DNA of 64,000 nucleotides from Symsagittifera roscoffensis (lineage: Eukaryota > Xenacoelomorpha > Acoela > Convolutidae): assembly GCF_963678635.1 (NCBI RefSeq), contig NC_087066.1, forward strand, positions 49,285,581 through 49,349,580, read 5' to 3'. Under the pieces are notes generated by a model. That model saw only the letters and a list, made by a program, of their open reading frames with translations, ran no database searches and was not told the origin of the DNA. Positions 17,782 through 27,730 of this stretch are shown here, in pieces. Positions within the stretch are counted from its first letter, which is position 1, and each line of letters begins with the position of its first letter. Both the position numbers and the translations under genes were made by a program.

Positions 17782-18299
17782 CTATCCATCATTCTTCCCA
17801 GTAACTTAATCGAATCCCTAAGGATTTCACATTTCGATGGCTTGCATTTCAAGCCTGCTCTCTTCATGCATCCAAAGACCTCATCTAACCGATCAATGTG
17901 GTCTTCCAGGGTTGGTGTTGCTATGAAGACGTCATCCACGAAACAAATCACAAGATTCCCGTACTTTTTTGTCACTCTGGTCAAAGCTTGAGCCATCAAT
18001 CTTTGAAAAGTGGCCGTTGTATTGCACAAGCCGAAGGGCATCCTCTTCCACTGGTACAATCCCAATTCGCACGCGAATCCGGTTTTCTCTCTGTCCTTCT
18101 TCCGCAGAGGGACCTGCCAGAAGGCAGAACCTAAGTCCAATGTGGTGAAGAACTTGGCATCACCAAGCTTAGATAGGCTCTCGTCTATTCGCGGTATCGG
18201 GTACGCATCTTTTATCGTTACCGCGTTCAAGTAACGAAAGTCGCAACAAAATCTAAGGTGCCCCCTTTCTTTTTCGCCATTACTACCCCGCAAGCCCAT
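17565..18299 (-). CDS. Reverse transcriptase (palm and thumb)
   Basis: A 244-codon frame. It contains FCCDFRYLNAVTIKDAYPIP (residues ~17-36), TTLDLGSAFWQVPL, the LCNTTATFQRLM block, the active site VICFVDDVFIA at ~115-125, and KPSKCEIL and FLGFANYYREFI near the end, all in gypsy RT order. FVDD is a permitted YXDD variant in this family. The N-terminal RT portion is in another phase (18227-18475) because of a one-base change at a C5 run near 18265-18270, and the C-terminus enters the tandem duplication. Confidence 0.93.
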   Translation of the reverse strand: MGLRGSNGEKERGHLRFCCDFRYLNAVTIKDAYPIPRIDESLSKLGDAKFFTTLDLGSAFWQVPLRKKDREKTGFACELGLYQWKRMPFGLCNTTATFQRLMAQALTRVTKKYGNLVICFVDDVFIATPTLEDHIDRLDEVFGCMKRAGLKCKPSKCEILRDSIKLLGRMMDRHGVRPDSEAVETVLTWKAPRTDTQLLGFLGFANYYREFIKGYADKVYPMQKLMRNKGKKFEWNVEAHVVRT

Positions 18300-18475
18300 G
18301 GCGATTTCGAGGGTTCTATCATGTCGTATTCAAGCAACATTTCTATTTCCGCTCGACACGCTTCCGATTTGTGTGGCGTCATTCGCCTTGCGCCTTCACT
18401 ATGGGGAACGGCGCCCTCTTCTAGTTCGATTTCGTTGGAATTAGATCTTCCCTCGTGAAGCCCATTCTTTCCCAA
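18227..18475 (-). CDS. Reverse transcriptase N-terminal segment
   Basis: An 82-codon frame holding the fingers entry (EIEMLLEYDMIEPSKSPWAC and VVMAKKKGG) of a gypsy RT. It overlaps the end of the gag-protease frame by 55 bases in the -1 phase. The expected ~50-100 residues of protease C-terminus and linker are missing between the two, so the overlap probably marks an internal deletion rather than a working frameshift site. Confidence 0.8.
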   Translation of the reverse strand: MGKNGLHEGRSNSNEIELEEGAVPHSEGARRMTPHKSEACRAEIEMLLEYDMIEPSKSPWACGVVMAKKKGGTLDFVATFVT

Positions 18476-21243
18476 GTTTTTATCGGCATCACACTCACTA
18501 CCGATCCTGTGTCCAGAAGCCCTGTGACTCCGATTTTTGTTCCGTTGGTGTCGAGCAGATGTGCGGTCACATCTGCTTCATACCCAATGTGTACTGCGTC
18601 TTGTTCCATCATGGCGTCATGGCCTATCCTGCGGACTTTGAGCTCCTCTTCACCCAAATAGATCTGCCCCATTTGGTCATCATCTGTTGTTACATAAGTT
18701 CTGGTGTAGATACTGATTCCATCCACGTTCAGCATCACTTGATACGGCCCATAGACCTCTAGGTAGCGTCCATGAAGTTTCTTCATGCGAGGGCCACCCG
18801 TCGTTAGTAGTGCTCGCACAGCTCTCGACTCGGTGCGTGGCTCCACCTGCCTCAGATAATCTGCATATGTGTCCAAATGCATCAAGGTGAACTCGGATGG
18901 TTCACTCAGATTTCTGATCACCTGGTGTCCAGCCACTGAGATTATTGACTGTATCTCGCTTCCTTGCGGCACCATGCCGAACCTCTGACCGGAGATCACA
19001 TTAAGTTTCATGCTCAAACTGCTTGGTGCTTTAGCTTCTTCGAACTCCGTTGCTTCGAAGGTATTTAGTTGCTCCCGAAGTTTCTCATTCTCCAGTTCAA
19101 GTTTCACTTTCTGTTCGATCTCTTTCGTCACCAGTTCCTGCTGCACTCTATTTAGAGCATCCCTTGCGGCTGCCCTATAATCAATCTTGAAGTCATCGGC
19201 CGCAGTCACTGGTTCTGGTTCACATGTCTCTTCAGTTACCGCTTGCATTTTCTTCGTCGCCAGCTCTTGCGGTTTGTCTTTTCTGCGCGCCTCCGCTTCA
19301 CTCAACAGGCGAGCCTTGCTGGCTTTCACTCCTGATAAAGCTTCCTCATGCCTTGGATGCTTGATGTCTGCCACTGCATCCCAGAATTGTGGACAATCTG
19401 ATTTAAAATGACCTTCCAAGTTGCAAAAGAAACACCTCGGGCCGAATTTTGCAATTACTCCTCTCATGAAATCCTCATGGTCAACTTCTGACGCATCTTC
19501 GTCCTCGAGGCTAAACCCTATTGCTTTCATGCCTTGTTTGTAAGTTGGGCATGCTGACACGTGATGGTCCGTTGAACTGCAATTGGCACAAGAGCGTCTC
19601 TTGTCCATATCATCCCTCGGTTTGTACCAGTGGTTCCCTTGGTTTGCTGGTCCGTTGTTAAAATTGCCATAATTGTTCTTGTAGTATCCAGATCTTGAAG
19701 GAGGTTTCAACAAAAGATACTCTTTTGACTTGAGCCTCAACTCCTCTGGTGTTGGCGCATTGGTTGATAGTGGTGTGTAATGCGTTGCTAGCATCGTTCG
19801 AAGTTCATCATTCTTCGCACCATCGATGAATTTTGAGGCTACGGCCAGGTTCATCCTTCGGTTTGACTCATCCGGTTGGCTGCGTCTTCTCAGCATTTCC
19901 AAGTCATCGAGAAACTTGTCTATTGTTTCATCTTCTCGTTGCCTCCGTTTCTCAAAGCGCATCATCGCTTGGTGCCCCTGCACCCCTGATCCGAAACGGT
20001 TTAACAAGATCTCGAAGATTTTCTCAGCTGTGTCACGCTGATATTGCTTCTTGGCCATGACACAGTTCAGGGCTGTCCCTTCCAAGTTGCTGGTGAGCGC
20101 ACTGCATTCCTGTCTCTCCGACAAGTCCTCTTCCTCGAAATGCAGCTTCATTACCTCTATCCAGGTATCAATACAGCCATCAGATTCGTCTTTATAGCAT
20201 CTTGGTTTCTTAAAGACTCTTCTGGACTTCTCACTGCGTTCATTGTTTCTGGATAACCTTGTAAGGATTGTCTCCAAAGACCTGTTTAGGGGTTCAAATA
20301 CTGTGGCCATTGCCGTAGCATCCCTTGAGTGTCCCGCCTGAGTGTCCTCACACCTCGTCAAAGGCTCTGTATGCGGTGCATCCCTGCAATCCGAATCGCC
20401 GTGAGTGTTTCCCGCTTGGCCCACATGACCCCTCCTCGGGCTTGCATGCCCCCTGTTACCGGAATCACTTCTCCCAGTCGCATGTGTGCCTCGCGATGGT
20501 CGTTCGTTAGAGGTCTGTCTGTTCCCCGCTGAACTTGCTCTACTGTTCGGGCCCCATGCTCCATTACCCCTTGTGGCATAGCCTGATGAACTGCCCCTGC
20601 CTCTAGTGGATCCATACGTCTTCCTCTTTTGATGTTCATTGAAGTTCACCCTCGGTTCCCTGCTGGGACCTCCCGAGTTCGGTTCTCCTTCTTTTGGTCC
20701 ACTCTTGCTGCTTAGTAGCCCGTCCAACCTATCCATGATAGCCTGAGTTCGCCTCTCCATCATCGCGTCTATCTTTGTGTCAAGAGTCCCAAGAGACTGC
20801 TCTTGCTGAATTCTTAACTTCTCCATGTCGTCTCTTAAGCGTAACTCTCGCTGTTCCGCCTCTCTTGTCATTCGCGACAAGTTCTTCGCCATATGCTCGT
20901 CCGTTCTTTCTTTCAAGCGTTTTTCGCTCCTGCCAACTTCTTGTCTATTGCGGTTTATTTCTTCCCGCAGACTTTCTCTTTCAATGTGAACTGCTCTTTC
21001 TAGTTCACTCATTCTTATGGACATCTGTTCATTTTGTTCTCCTAAACTGTCCACTATGTTGTTTAAGGCTTCCTCTAGTGCTGCCCCGTTATCCACGAGT
21101 GGCGTCACTAGTGGTGGTGTAACCCTGTCGGTCCCAGGTAGCTTCGTGCTGGTCGAGATCCTGGCCTTGACTCTCTGCCTCGACGTCTTTTCATTATCCA
21201 CCTCAGGATTCGCCAATGCGTTGCCTAACCCTCTGTTTCTACT
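18421..21243 (-). CDS. Gag with coiled coil, CCHC knuckles and truncated protease
   Basis: A ~940-codon frame in phase with the short ORF 21244-21990 across a single TAG. Numbering from the TTG at 21216: a long coiled coil at ~45-165; an RG/SG-rich basic region at ~190-300; a capsid-like region at ~340-500 (DTWIEVMKLHFEEEDL); zinc knuckle 1 CANCSSTDHHVSAC at ~540 and knuckle 2 CFFCNLEGHFKSDC at ~590; and a retropepsin motif GLLDTGSVVSVMPI at ~898. The protease flap and second half are absent, because the frame stops about 25 residues after the catalytic Asp. Gag, nucleocapsid and protease would be one precursor. The coiled coil and long basic linker are unusual additions. Confidence 0.85.
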   Translation of the reverse strand, partial: SRNRGLGNALANPEVDNEKTSRQRVKARISTSTKLPGTDRVTPPLVTPLVDNGAALEEALNNIVDSLGEQNEQMSIRMSELERAVHIERESLREEINRNRQEVGRSEKRLKERTDEHMAKNLSRMTREAEQRELRLRDDMEKLRIQQEQSLGTLDTKIDAMMERRTQAIMDRLDGLLSSKSGPKEGEPNSGGPSREPRVNFNEHQKRKTYGSTRGRGSSSGYATRGNGAWGPNSRASSAGNRQTSNERPSRGTHATGRSDSGNRGHASPRRGHVGQAGNTHGDSDCRDAPHTEPLTRCEDTQAGHSRDATAMATVFEPLNRSLETILTRLSRNNERSEKSRRVFKKPRCYKDESDGCIDTWIEVMKLHFEEEDLSERQECSALTSNLEGTALNCVMAKKQYQRDTAEKIFEILLNRFGSGVQGHQAMMRFEKRRQREDETIDKFLDDLEMLRRRSQPDESNRRMNLAVASKFIDGAKNDELRTMLATHYTPLSTNAPTPEELRLKSKEYLLLKPPSRSGYYKNNYGNFNNGPANQGNHWYKPRDDMDKRRSCANCSSTDHHVSACPTYKQGMKAIGFSLEDEDASEVDHEDFMRGVIAKFGPRCFFCNLEGHFKSDCPQFWDAVADIKHPRHEEALSGVKASKARLLSEAEARRKDKPQELATKKMQAVTEETCEPEPVTAADDFKIDYRAAARDALNRVQQELVTKEIEQKVKLELENEKLREQLNTFEATEFEEAKAPSSLSMKLNVISGQRFGMVPQGSEIQSIISVAGHQVIRNLSEPSEFTLMHLDTYADYLRQVEPRTESRAVRALLTTGGPRMKKLHGRYLEVYGPYQVMLNVDGISIYTRTYVTTDDDQMGQIYLGEEELKVRRIGHDAMMEQDAVHIGYEADVTAHLLDTNGTKIGVTGLLDTGSVVSVMPIKTWERMGFTREDLIPTKSN

Positions 21244-21990
21244 CTATCCAGTTTGCGGCTCTGAATTTGTCATAATCGCGAAGCCTCTCGACTGGCCCGG
21301 TGTGTTTGCCTTTTTGCTTATCGTTGTCACCACACCAAATTTGTCCATGGTTCCAGTCTCTCTTCCGACGTATGCCTCATTCTCCTGGGTCGAACTATTG
21401 AGGCTGACTTGAGACCCAAAGTCCCCTTGCTCTTCTTCGTCCTCCTCCTCCTGGGATTCACCTTCATTTCCTGCGCCCCCTCCCATGGTGAATGGAAAGA
21501 TGTTTCCTAAGGTGTTCCTCATTCTTTCTGAGAACGATGATGACGTTGTTTGTTTCTCAGTTCCGCCTGCCATCAAAGTGTTGTCTGTTGGAGATCTTCT
21601 AGTTGTCGCTATTTCAGTTGAGATGTCGGACAGTTCCGACATCTCCTCTCGATCCAATGTCCCGGTGGAAGTGGCAAAATCATGGCCTTGTTCTACCGGA
21701 GTAGATTCATTCGCCAGCCTTCTGCCCCTCCCTTCCAGTCCATGTACTTCCTGGTTGTCGTTCATGGCATGGTCCGTATTGACCTCCACTTCTAACAGTT
21801 CTTTTTGCTCTTCTGAGATCTTCTGACTCCTTGTTTCAACCATTTTGCCTGAAACCGTCTCCCCTTTGTCGGTCCGGGCTCGTTTGATCCAATCCACAAA
21901 AGGATCGGTCATCGTTTTTCTTTGCTTCTCAGGTATGAATTTCCTAGAGCTATTACCTCGTTTAGGTATCCTTGACTTGTCTAGACTCAT
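21244..21990 (-). CDS. Gag N-terminal segment ending at an in-frame TAG
   Basis: A 248-codon frame from the first good ATG (21988-21990) after the leader. It is hydrophilic, rich in S, T, E and Q, with a poly-acidic stretch (ESQEEEDEEEQGDFG) near residue 185. It stops at TAG (21244-21246), followed by AGTAGA, and the same frame then continues into the main gag ORF. Either the stop is a mutation in this copy or it is read through. In several retroviruses gag-pol is made by TAG readthrough, but there the stop lies after nucleocapsid, not this early. Confidence 0.65.
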   Translation of the reverse strand: MSLDKSRIPKRGNSSRKFIPEKQRKTMTDPFVDWIKRARTDKGETVSGKMVETRSQKISEEQKELLEVEVNTDHAMNDNQEVHGLEGRGRRLANESTPVEQGHDFATSTGTLDREEMSELSDISTEIATTRRSPTDNTLMAGGTEKQTTSSSFSERMRNTLGNIFPFTMGGGAGNEGESQEEEDEEEQGDFGSQVSLNSSTQENEAYVGRETGTMDKFGVVTTISKKANTPGQSRGFAIMTNSEPQTG

Positions 21991-22764
21991 TCTCTATCTA
22001 TCACTTCCCAATGCCTATACACTTAATTTGATTGCTAGTGACCTTATAGTTTTATTACCAATAAATTGACACAACACAATAAATTTCACAAGATTCTATA
22101 AAATAGTGACCACGAATCCTTGTACGTTATCAGAGTACAGTTTGTATATAATTTATTCACACTAACTGATTATCGGTCGTAAGATTTGGAAACTAGCACA
22201 ATATGATGTTATCAGTCAATTTAAAAGATAGTGTACTCACTACCCAATCAAGAACATTTTATGTTGATTTAAAATCAAAAACAAAAAAATATATAATGAC
22301 AGAATATGAATATCTCTATAAAAAAACGTATGTGTCCTGTACTTTTAGTTGGTCGCGGTACAATAGTCGAACTTGTTTCTTTAAAGAAAAAGCTTTCCCT
22401 GCTTGGTGCTGCACCAAACAGACAAAACTTTGAAGGCAGTAATTTTCTCAAGTGGGCGTCTATTGAACCCACCGAGTACTGTGTTACCTATCTGCCTTCG
22501 GACTGCCCGAGCTAGACCTACTAAAATCCTCAGGGCAGTCACTTTTCACAAAAACGTTTTGGGTTTCAATCCACACCAATGAATTACGCTCTTTTTAGTT
22601 TAGACTTAGTGTCGCGAATATCCGAGTTCGGACCTGTTTTGTTTTGGTCTGGTTCTTATTGAAAGGCAAGTTACCAGTGCAGTCACTGATTCCTAGCCTG
22701 TCTGCTAATAACCTAATACCTCTCCCTTCAGTTTTCTTCCGTCTACCTAAGTCCTTTAACAAAA

Positions 22765-23100
22765 TAATACCCCTCCGGATTGGCACAAATAGGACCCTTC
22801 CGGACTAACAAAATCTAGACCCCTCCGGATTGGGACCCCTCTGAGTTAGTTAATATAAGACCCCTCCGGATTTGGACCCCTCTGAGTTAGTTAATATAAG
22901 ACCCCTCCGGATTTGGACCCCTCCGAATTAGCAACTATAAGACCCCTCCGGATTCGGAGCCCTCCGGTTTTGTAAAAGTAGCTTTTCGGAGATTTCCTTC
23001 TTTCAACCTATACCCCTCCGGATACGTTCTGCGATGCTATTATGCTGTTTGAATTAACTGGGAAGGGTATATGATCCTTTCCTAGACCCCTCCGGATTGA
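22765..23100. repeat. Dense part of the 13-bp motif array
   Basis: About twelve copies of ACCCCTCCGGATT-like sequence occur here, several within a larger unit containing GAGTTAGTTAATATAAG. Spacings vary from 15 to 70 bp, so it is not a simple satellite. Further single copies occur at about 23281, 23633, 24110, 24341, 24370, 24726 and 24815, and one in each LTR near the TATA box. Confidence 0.8.
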
Positions 23101-24920
23101 GGTTAAGCCTCTTATTTGACAATTCACACTAACGGTGAAGGGTCTTATCACTTGCCTAATTTCGGCTCTGTTAAGGTCTTCTTTTGCCTTTAGCCCTCCC
23201 TTTTTGTCTAGCACTGTCTTAAGCTGCTTAATTCAATCGTTATTACTTTTTGGTAGGGGTATAAGGGCTTTTCTACCCTTGTACCCTTCCAAATTGAGGA
23301 ATTTGTTAAAAACAATCTCAAAAAATTTTCACGCTTTCTTTTCCGAAAAACTTTTGTCCTTATCAGTAAGCGCGGCTAATTTCTGATCTATTGGTACCAA
23401 GATCAACTAGATATGCCCAGTAGTTCCAAAGTTATCAACAAAAACGTCTTTTTTCTAAAGTCAAGAAATTTCTCTCTTATAGGTTCCGCCTAACTTTTTC
23501 CGCAAATCTGGTCCTTTCGACCTAAAAATTATTGATCCGAGCTCAGAAGGCCTATACTCTTCTAGTTCAATGCAAACGACCCGATCTAAAACGCTTTACT
23601 TGAAAAAATTTGCAAAAAACTATGCTACCTGTACCCCTCCGGATTGATGAATCCACCAAATCAAACACGTTAAGTTCGATTTCTCTGCAACCCGGAAGGC
23701 TTTCGGGTAGCGGGTTTTAAAACTTGTAGATTCACTAGTGGACGTTGTCCGAACAACTATTTTTACTGTTCTAACTCAAAAATTTCAAAAAATTTTCTGA
23801 ATTGATAGTGTTTCGTTTTCTCAAAAATCACGAAATTTCGGTTTTCGGTACCAAAATAGTTCCAACCACTTTCGAACTATACTTAACCGGTTCCATCTAT
23901 TATGGTAGTGCAGTTACGATGTAACACACTAACTCAGCGCTTTTTTCCGTTTCAAAAAATATCGATATCTCAAAAATCGCGACTTGTGGGTGGATCAAAA
24001 TATCGCTATTTTGACCCTAAAAACCGGTCTGCTTTCTGTATTTTTCACTGAAAAACGGTAAAAGAGTATTAATATAGGCTATACTAGTAATAATATTAGT
24101 AATAGTATATCCCTCCGGGTTTGTTTAATATCCGAATTAAGGTGCTTAACTCGGATATTCGCAGTTCGTTGAAGGGTCACTACAGTGCAGCCTTGTCGAG
24201 CCCCCCACAGATTACTATCTTACTTTTTGTACCAAAAGGGATACAAAACTTGTTAACGATACCCAACAGTCGATTGTTGTTGTCGTTGAGACCCTTCTTG
24301 TTGCTCCTTGTACTGCTTGCCGGATCAGTCTTCTCCCAAGACCCTTCCGAATTGAGCGCAAATCAGCTGACCCTTCCGGATTGAGCGCAATTTATCATTA
24401 ACGTGCTTAAATGCTCAAATAACCCTACAGTACAAGCCTCACAAACGGGCTACAAAACTGATCGTAACAATCCTGACTGATATAAAGGCCTGTAACAATA
24501 ATATATCTATCAACAACAAACGGGAGGGTCGGATCACATCTTGTCTTGTGGGATGATTTCTACTGATTTTTTTTTTTACTTTTTTTTACTGTTTTTGGTT
24601 TTTTCGGTTATTTTTATGTTTTTTGTTTTTCTTCGGTACTATACTACTTTTTGTTTGGTTTTATATATATTTTTAAGTGTTTTTGGTCACAAACCTCTCA
24701 GGAAACGAGGGAATGGCCGATCCTCCCACCCTTCCTGATTCGTGAGTTTTCGGTCTTAACTAGGTTAAAAAGCTATTCACGGTAATCCGGAAGGCTTCCG
24801 CGTTCCGAACTACCCTTCCGCCCCGGCGGCTTAAGCATATTAAGGGCGTTAATGTGAGCATCCGCTCGGCGCGGAGTGCTCGTTAACGGTTCTGCCGGTC
24901 ATGATGTTAAAAAAGAATAA

Positions 24921-24935
24921 CACCCAGGAGCGCCA
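24921..24935 (-). promoter_or_regulatory. Candidate primer-binding site
   Basis: On the minus strand, 12 nt inside the 5' LTR, the sequence reads TGGCGCTCCTGGGTG. It begins with TGG, complementary to the CCA end of a tRNA, with 15 potentially paired bases. The location next to the right LTR agrees with minus-strand orientation. The tRNA was not identified. Confidence 0.55.
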
Positions 24936-24947
24936 TAAAAACATGTA

Positions 24948-25870
24948 TGTAACATTCGCCCGGAAGGTGTATATCGACGGAAAATAAAACTAAGTCCTAA
25001 GACGACTGGCTAACGTCTAAACAGAGCTTTATATGCTTTTCACCGTCTCTACCAAGCCAGTACTTTTCGGTGGTCTTTTCTAACATCGGGTCGACAAAAA
25101 CGTTACTACTTTCGGCTTCGGTCAAAACACTCAAATTAACTAGATTACATGCAGAAATAGTGAGCTCATGGCTGGGTCTCAGTATCCCCAGACCACGAGG
25201 TCACTCCTAAAAACAGGTTTACTACTATTTACTATATTACTATTGTTTTTGTTCAGTAGATAAAAATCATCATCTCCATCGAAGATGGATCAACCCTTTC
25301 CCCCAACTCCTAGCTTCTCATCCTTATCAAAATGAATCTAGTTGTTAATTAATTTCAACTCAGGACATGACAGGAAGCTAAAAGTTTATATAAAAGGATA
25401 AAAGTTTCAGTCCCGAAAACCTTCCGGATTCTTGAATCCACTGAATCAAGCACGTTAAACTTGACTTTTCCGTAATCCGGAAGGCTGTCTTCCACCCTTC
25501 ACCGTTGTTCGCAACGGCCTTGCAACTATTGTAGCGACACAATAGTTGCAACTCGGAACGTTCTCTGTCAACTCCTTGATTTGTTGTCGTTTCTTGACCA
25601 CAATTTCTGTTCTTCTCGCAATCGCTACTAATATTGTTCTGTTTCTATTTAGGTCTCTTGCCAAAATGGCCGTTTCTGACGTTTCTCAGAAATGTTACGT
25701 CATCACTTCGAAAATATAAAATTTTAAAATACGGGAATATCCTGACCTTCACCGTTCTGCTGATCATCCGAATAACGTCGTTAATCCTTCAAAATCATTA
25801 ACTCGGAAGGTTCACTGCTAAAATTTCGAAATCTGCAGAGATTGCATTTTGGCACATTCTGGTCGAATGT
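24948..25870 (-). repeat. 5' LTR (sense) of the left element
   Basis: A 923-bp repeat matching 2001-2923 without net indels and with perhaps 1-2 percent substitutions. It ends CGAATGT directly against a (TTG)n run, lacking the four bases (CACA) seen after the same block in two other copies. Confidence 0.93.
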
Positions 25871-26482
25871 TGTTGTTGTTGTTGTTGGGGATTCACAGCA
25901 CTGCTGTTGGGATTCTTGGTCCCGGCGTCTTCTCTAAAACAATGTCCACTTGTTTCTGCACGTGATACAATCACAGAATAATTGCCACGTGCACGTTGTC
26001 ATTTCTGAAAATCTCTCGTTTACAAATTTCCACATCGTGTTTAAAATTCTTGTCTTGAGGCCGATTCGTTTATCAAAATGAATATATGGTTCTAATCGAT
26101 TTACAATCCTACTGGTTCTGAAAACAAATTCGTTTCTCGCTTTTTCCGTTCTCACTTTTCGCGTCTCAAAAATTTCTGTATTTCTAGCCCGTGTGGTTCG
26201 CCTGTTTAACACTATTTCATTTCGTTCATTAGAATCAAGACTGGCAAGAAGTAAGATGTTATTTAGCTGGATGAACATGGGCAGGGGTAAAATGTTTAGC
26301 AAGCGTAGTTCGTTGATGTACACTCCCGTTTTATTTCCAGTGATCCAACGGATTACTTTCTTTTGAAATCGCTCCAACTGCAATTGATCCCCCCTCGATA
26401 TATGTGTACATGAGAGTCCGTATAATAACACTGGGAGTATTAGTGACTTATACAGACCTAACTTTACAAACGTATTTACTGT
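25871..26482 (-). pseudogene. 3' end of a LINE ORF2 with (CAA)n tail
   Basis: A minus-strand frame (25934-26431, open to ~26482) reads like the region after the RT palm of a jockey/CR1-type LINE: YKSLILPVLLYGL, LERFQKKVIRWITG, LRLLNILPLP. It ends CDCITCRNKWTLF. A ~60-bp 3' UTR and a tail of CAACAA repeats follow (TTG repeats at 25870-25888 on the plus strand). The 5' part is missing, as in typical 5'-truncated LINE copies. The tail abuts the LTR with no spacer. Confidence 0.8.
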
Positions 26483-27062
26483 TTATGAAATGATTTTTTT
26501 GCAAAGAGGATAGTTTTGGGGATAATAAGCACATTTGGGTTAAACTTATGAATTATAAAATTTATTGAAAATCTCCAATCATTAGCAAAGGCTATTAGGC
26601 AAATTTTATGGTGTAACGAGTACTCAGGTGATAAATGTACTCAGGTCATAAAAGCACCGTTAAATTGAATTCTTAACCATAAATGTGGGGAGAATAGAAT
26701 GTTCTTGGACTTTTTTGAGAGCATTCGACCAATGTTTGACCCACCACCATCTCGCCCTAGCATGAACTTTATGGTGTAACCAGTACTTTTACAAGGCTTA
26801 CTATGATGGTTGACGTTTATTCTGTGCAGCTGTTAAGTTTTTTCAATCTGTTTGACTTGATTCCCAACCGTCTAGCTCTTGACTTTGATTCACATTATAC
26901 TTACTTATCCCTAATTTTTAAATTTGCATTTTTTATTGACTGGGTGATACGATGAAGGACTAGTCTAGTAACTTCGGTTACCATGATAATTTCTGACCTT
27001 CTGATTTATTAAAACGAAAGATGCTAAAAAGTATAAAAACTAGAATTTTCTCATTTTTTCAG
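26483..27062. other. Unassigned AT-rich stretch before the first kinase-locus exon candidate
   Basis: No ORF, RNA gene or clear repeat is seen. It ends in a pyrimidine tract and AG (CTCATTTTTTCAG) at 27062. Confidence 0.5.
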
Positions 27063-27208
27063 ATCAAGAAGACTCATTGCCGCTCGGAAGCAAGTTCCCT
27101 CGCTTCCCTGCACCTAATGAGGGGCAGTCACTGGTAGATGAAGATGAAGATTCAGAAATTCACAAGGGCGTCTGGCAACTGTTCTGGCAAAAACAAGTCA
27201 GAGAACAG
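27063..27208 (+). CDS. Candidate upstream coding exon A of the kinase locus
   Basis: Flanked by a good acceptor (TTTTTTCAG) and donor (CAG|GTAATT). One frame is open throughout and looks coding (GSKFPRFPAPNEGQ, DEDEDSEIHKGVWQLFW), with more balanced base composition than the surrounding DNA. It starts after the first base of a codon and ends at a codon boundary, in phase with exon B. The product is not recognised. It may be a 5' exon of the Wee1-like gene or belong to a separate upstream gene. Confidence 0.6.
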
Positions 27209-27730
27209 GTAATTTAACACTAGTTTTAGGGACTCTTTTCGGTTATCCCCGTCCCGGATCTCCTCTTGTGAGCATCAGTTTTATGGTTTAATGGAAGGGG
27301 TTATCAAGGATGAAATAAAGACTTATTGTTTTTGCCACGGCCTAATTAGTCCGTATACTAATTTTTGGAACAATCGGACAACCGAATTTTTGGAACCTAG
27401 TAAAATTTCACAGGATGTGCAAAACGAAAAAGATCCCCATCCCTTGGATTTTTCCGAAATACCCTTTCCCAATTTTTTTTGTCAGAATTTTGTAAGTTGT
27501 AATAGAATTGGAACACAGTTCATTATGAGTCAACGAGTTTCAAATAAACTTTGCGACAAAAGAATCACCTCCGAAATCTCCGAATTGATGTTTAACAACT
27601 TAAGTCGTTAGACTGTTTTGAAAGATTCCTTATTCACCAATTAACATAATATCAACTCTACGGCCTTTCAAAGGTGGTGAAAACACCAAATCTACCCCTA
27701 TCTAGCCATCTATGTATTTTTGCTCGCGAT

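Larger units (their letters stand above)
21991..24947 (-). other. Three-kilobase non-coding leader with repeated CCGGAGGGG motif
   Basis: No convincing ORF. The stretch 22765-24830 carries about 18 copies of ACCCCTCCGGATT or close variants (ACCCTTCCGGATT, ACCCCTCTGAGTT), densest at 22765-23100. On the sense strand these read AATCCGGAGGGGT. T-rich runs occur at 24565-24680. The leader is far longer than in ordinary gypsy elements and may hold packaging, insulator or translation-control functions. Confidence 0.8.
2001..25870 (-). mobile_element. Giant gypsy-like LTR retrotransposon with SGNH and macrodomain modules
   Basis: The element is bounded by two 923-bp direct repeats (2001-2923 and 24948-25870) that differ only by scattered substitutions, so the insertion is fairly recent. 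All major ORFs run on the minus strand. The sense order is LTR, PBS, long leader, gag with CCHC knuckles, protease, RT, RNase H, integrase (the gypsy order), macrodomain-like module, splice acceptor, coiled-coil ORF, SGNH ORF, 1032-aa ORF, env-like ORFs, LTR. At ~23.9 kb it is several times the usual 5-10 kb of gypsy elements. This copy is defective: gag has an internal TAG, protease is truncated, and RT carries a 220-bp tandem duplication. No clean target-site duplication is visible because the right end abuts a LINE tail. Confidence 0.92.

Noticed and set aside
18421-18481. Programmed -1 frameshift between gag-protease and RT in the left element
   Set aside because: No canonical slippery heptamer in phase (only TAAAAAC), and most of protease is missing at this point. 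A deletion scar explains it better.
22203-22515. Short ORFs on both strands near 22200-22500
   Set aside because: Low-complexity AT-rich frames in the non-coding leader with no recognisable residues or codon pattern.
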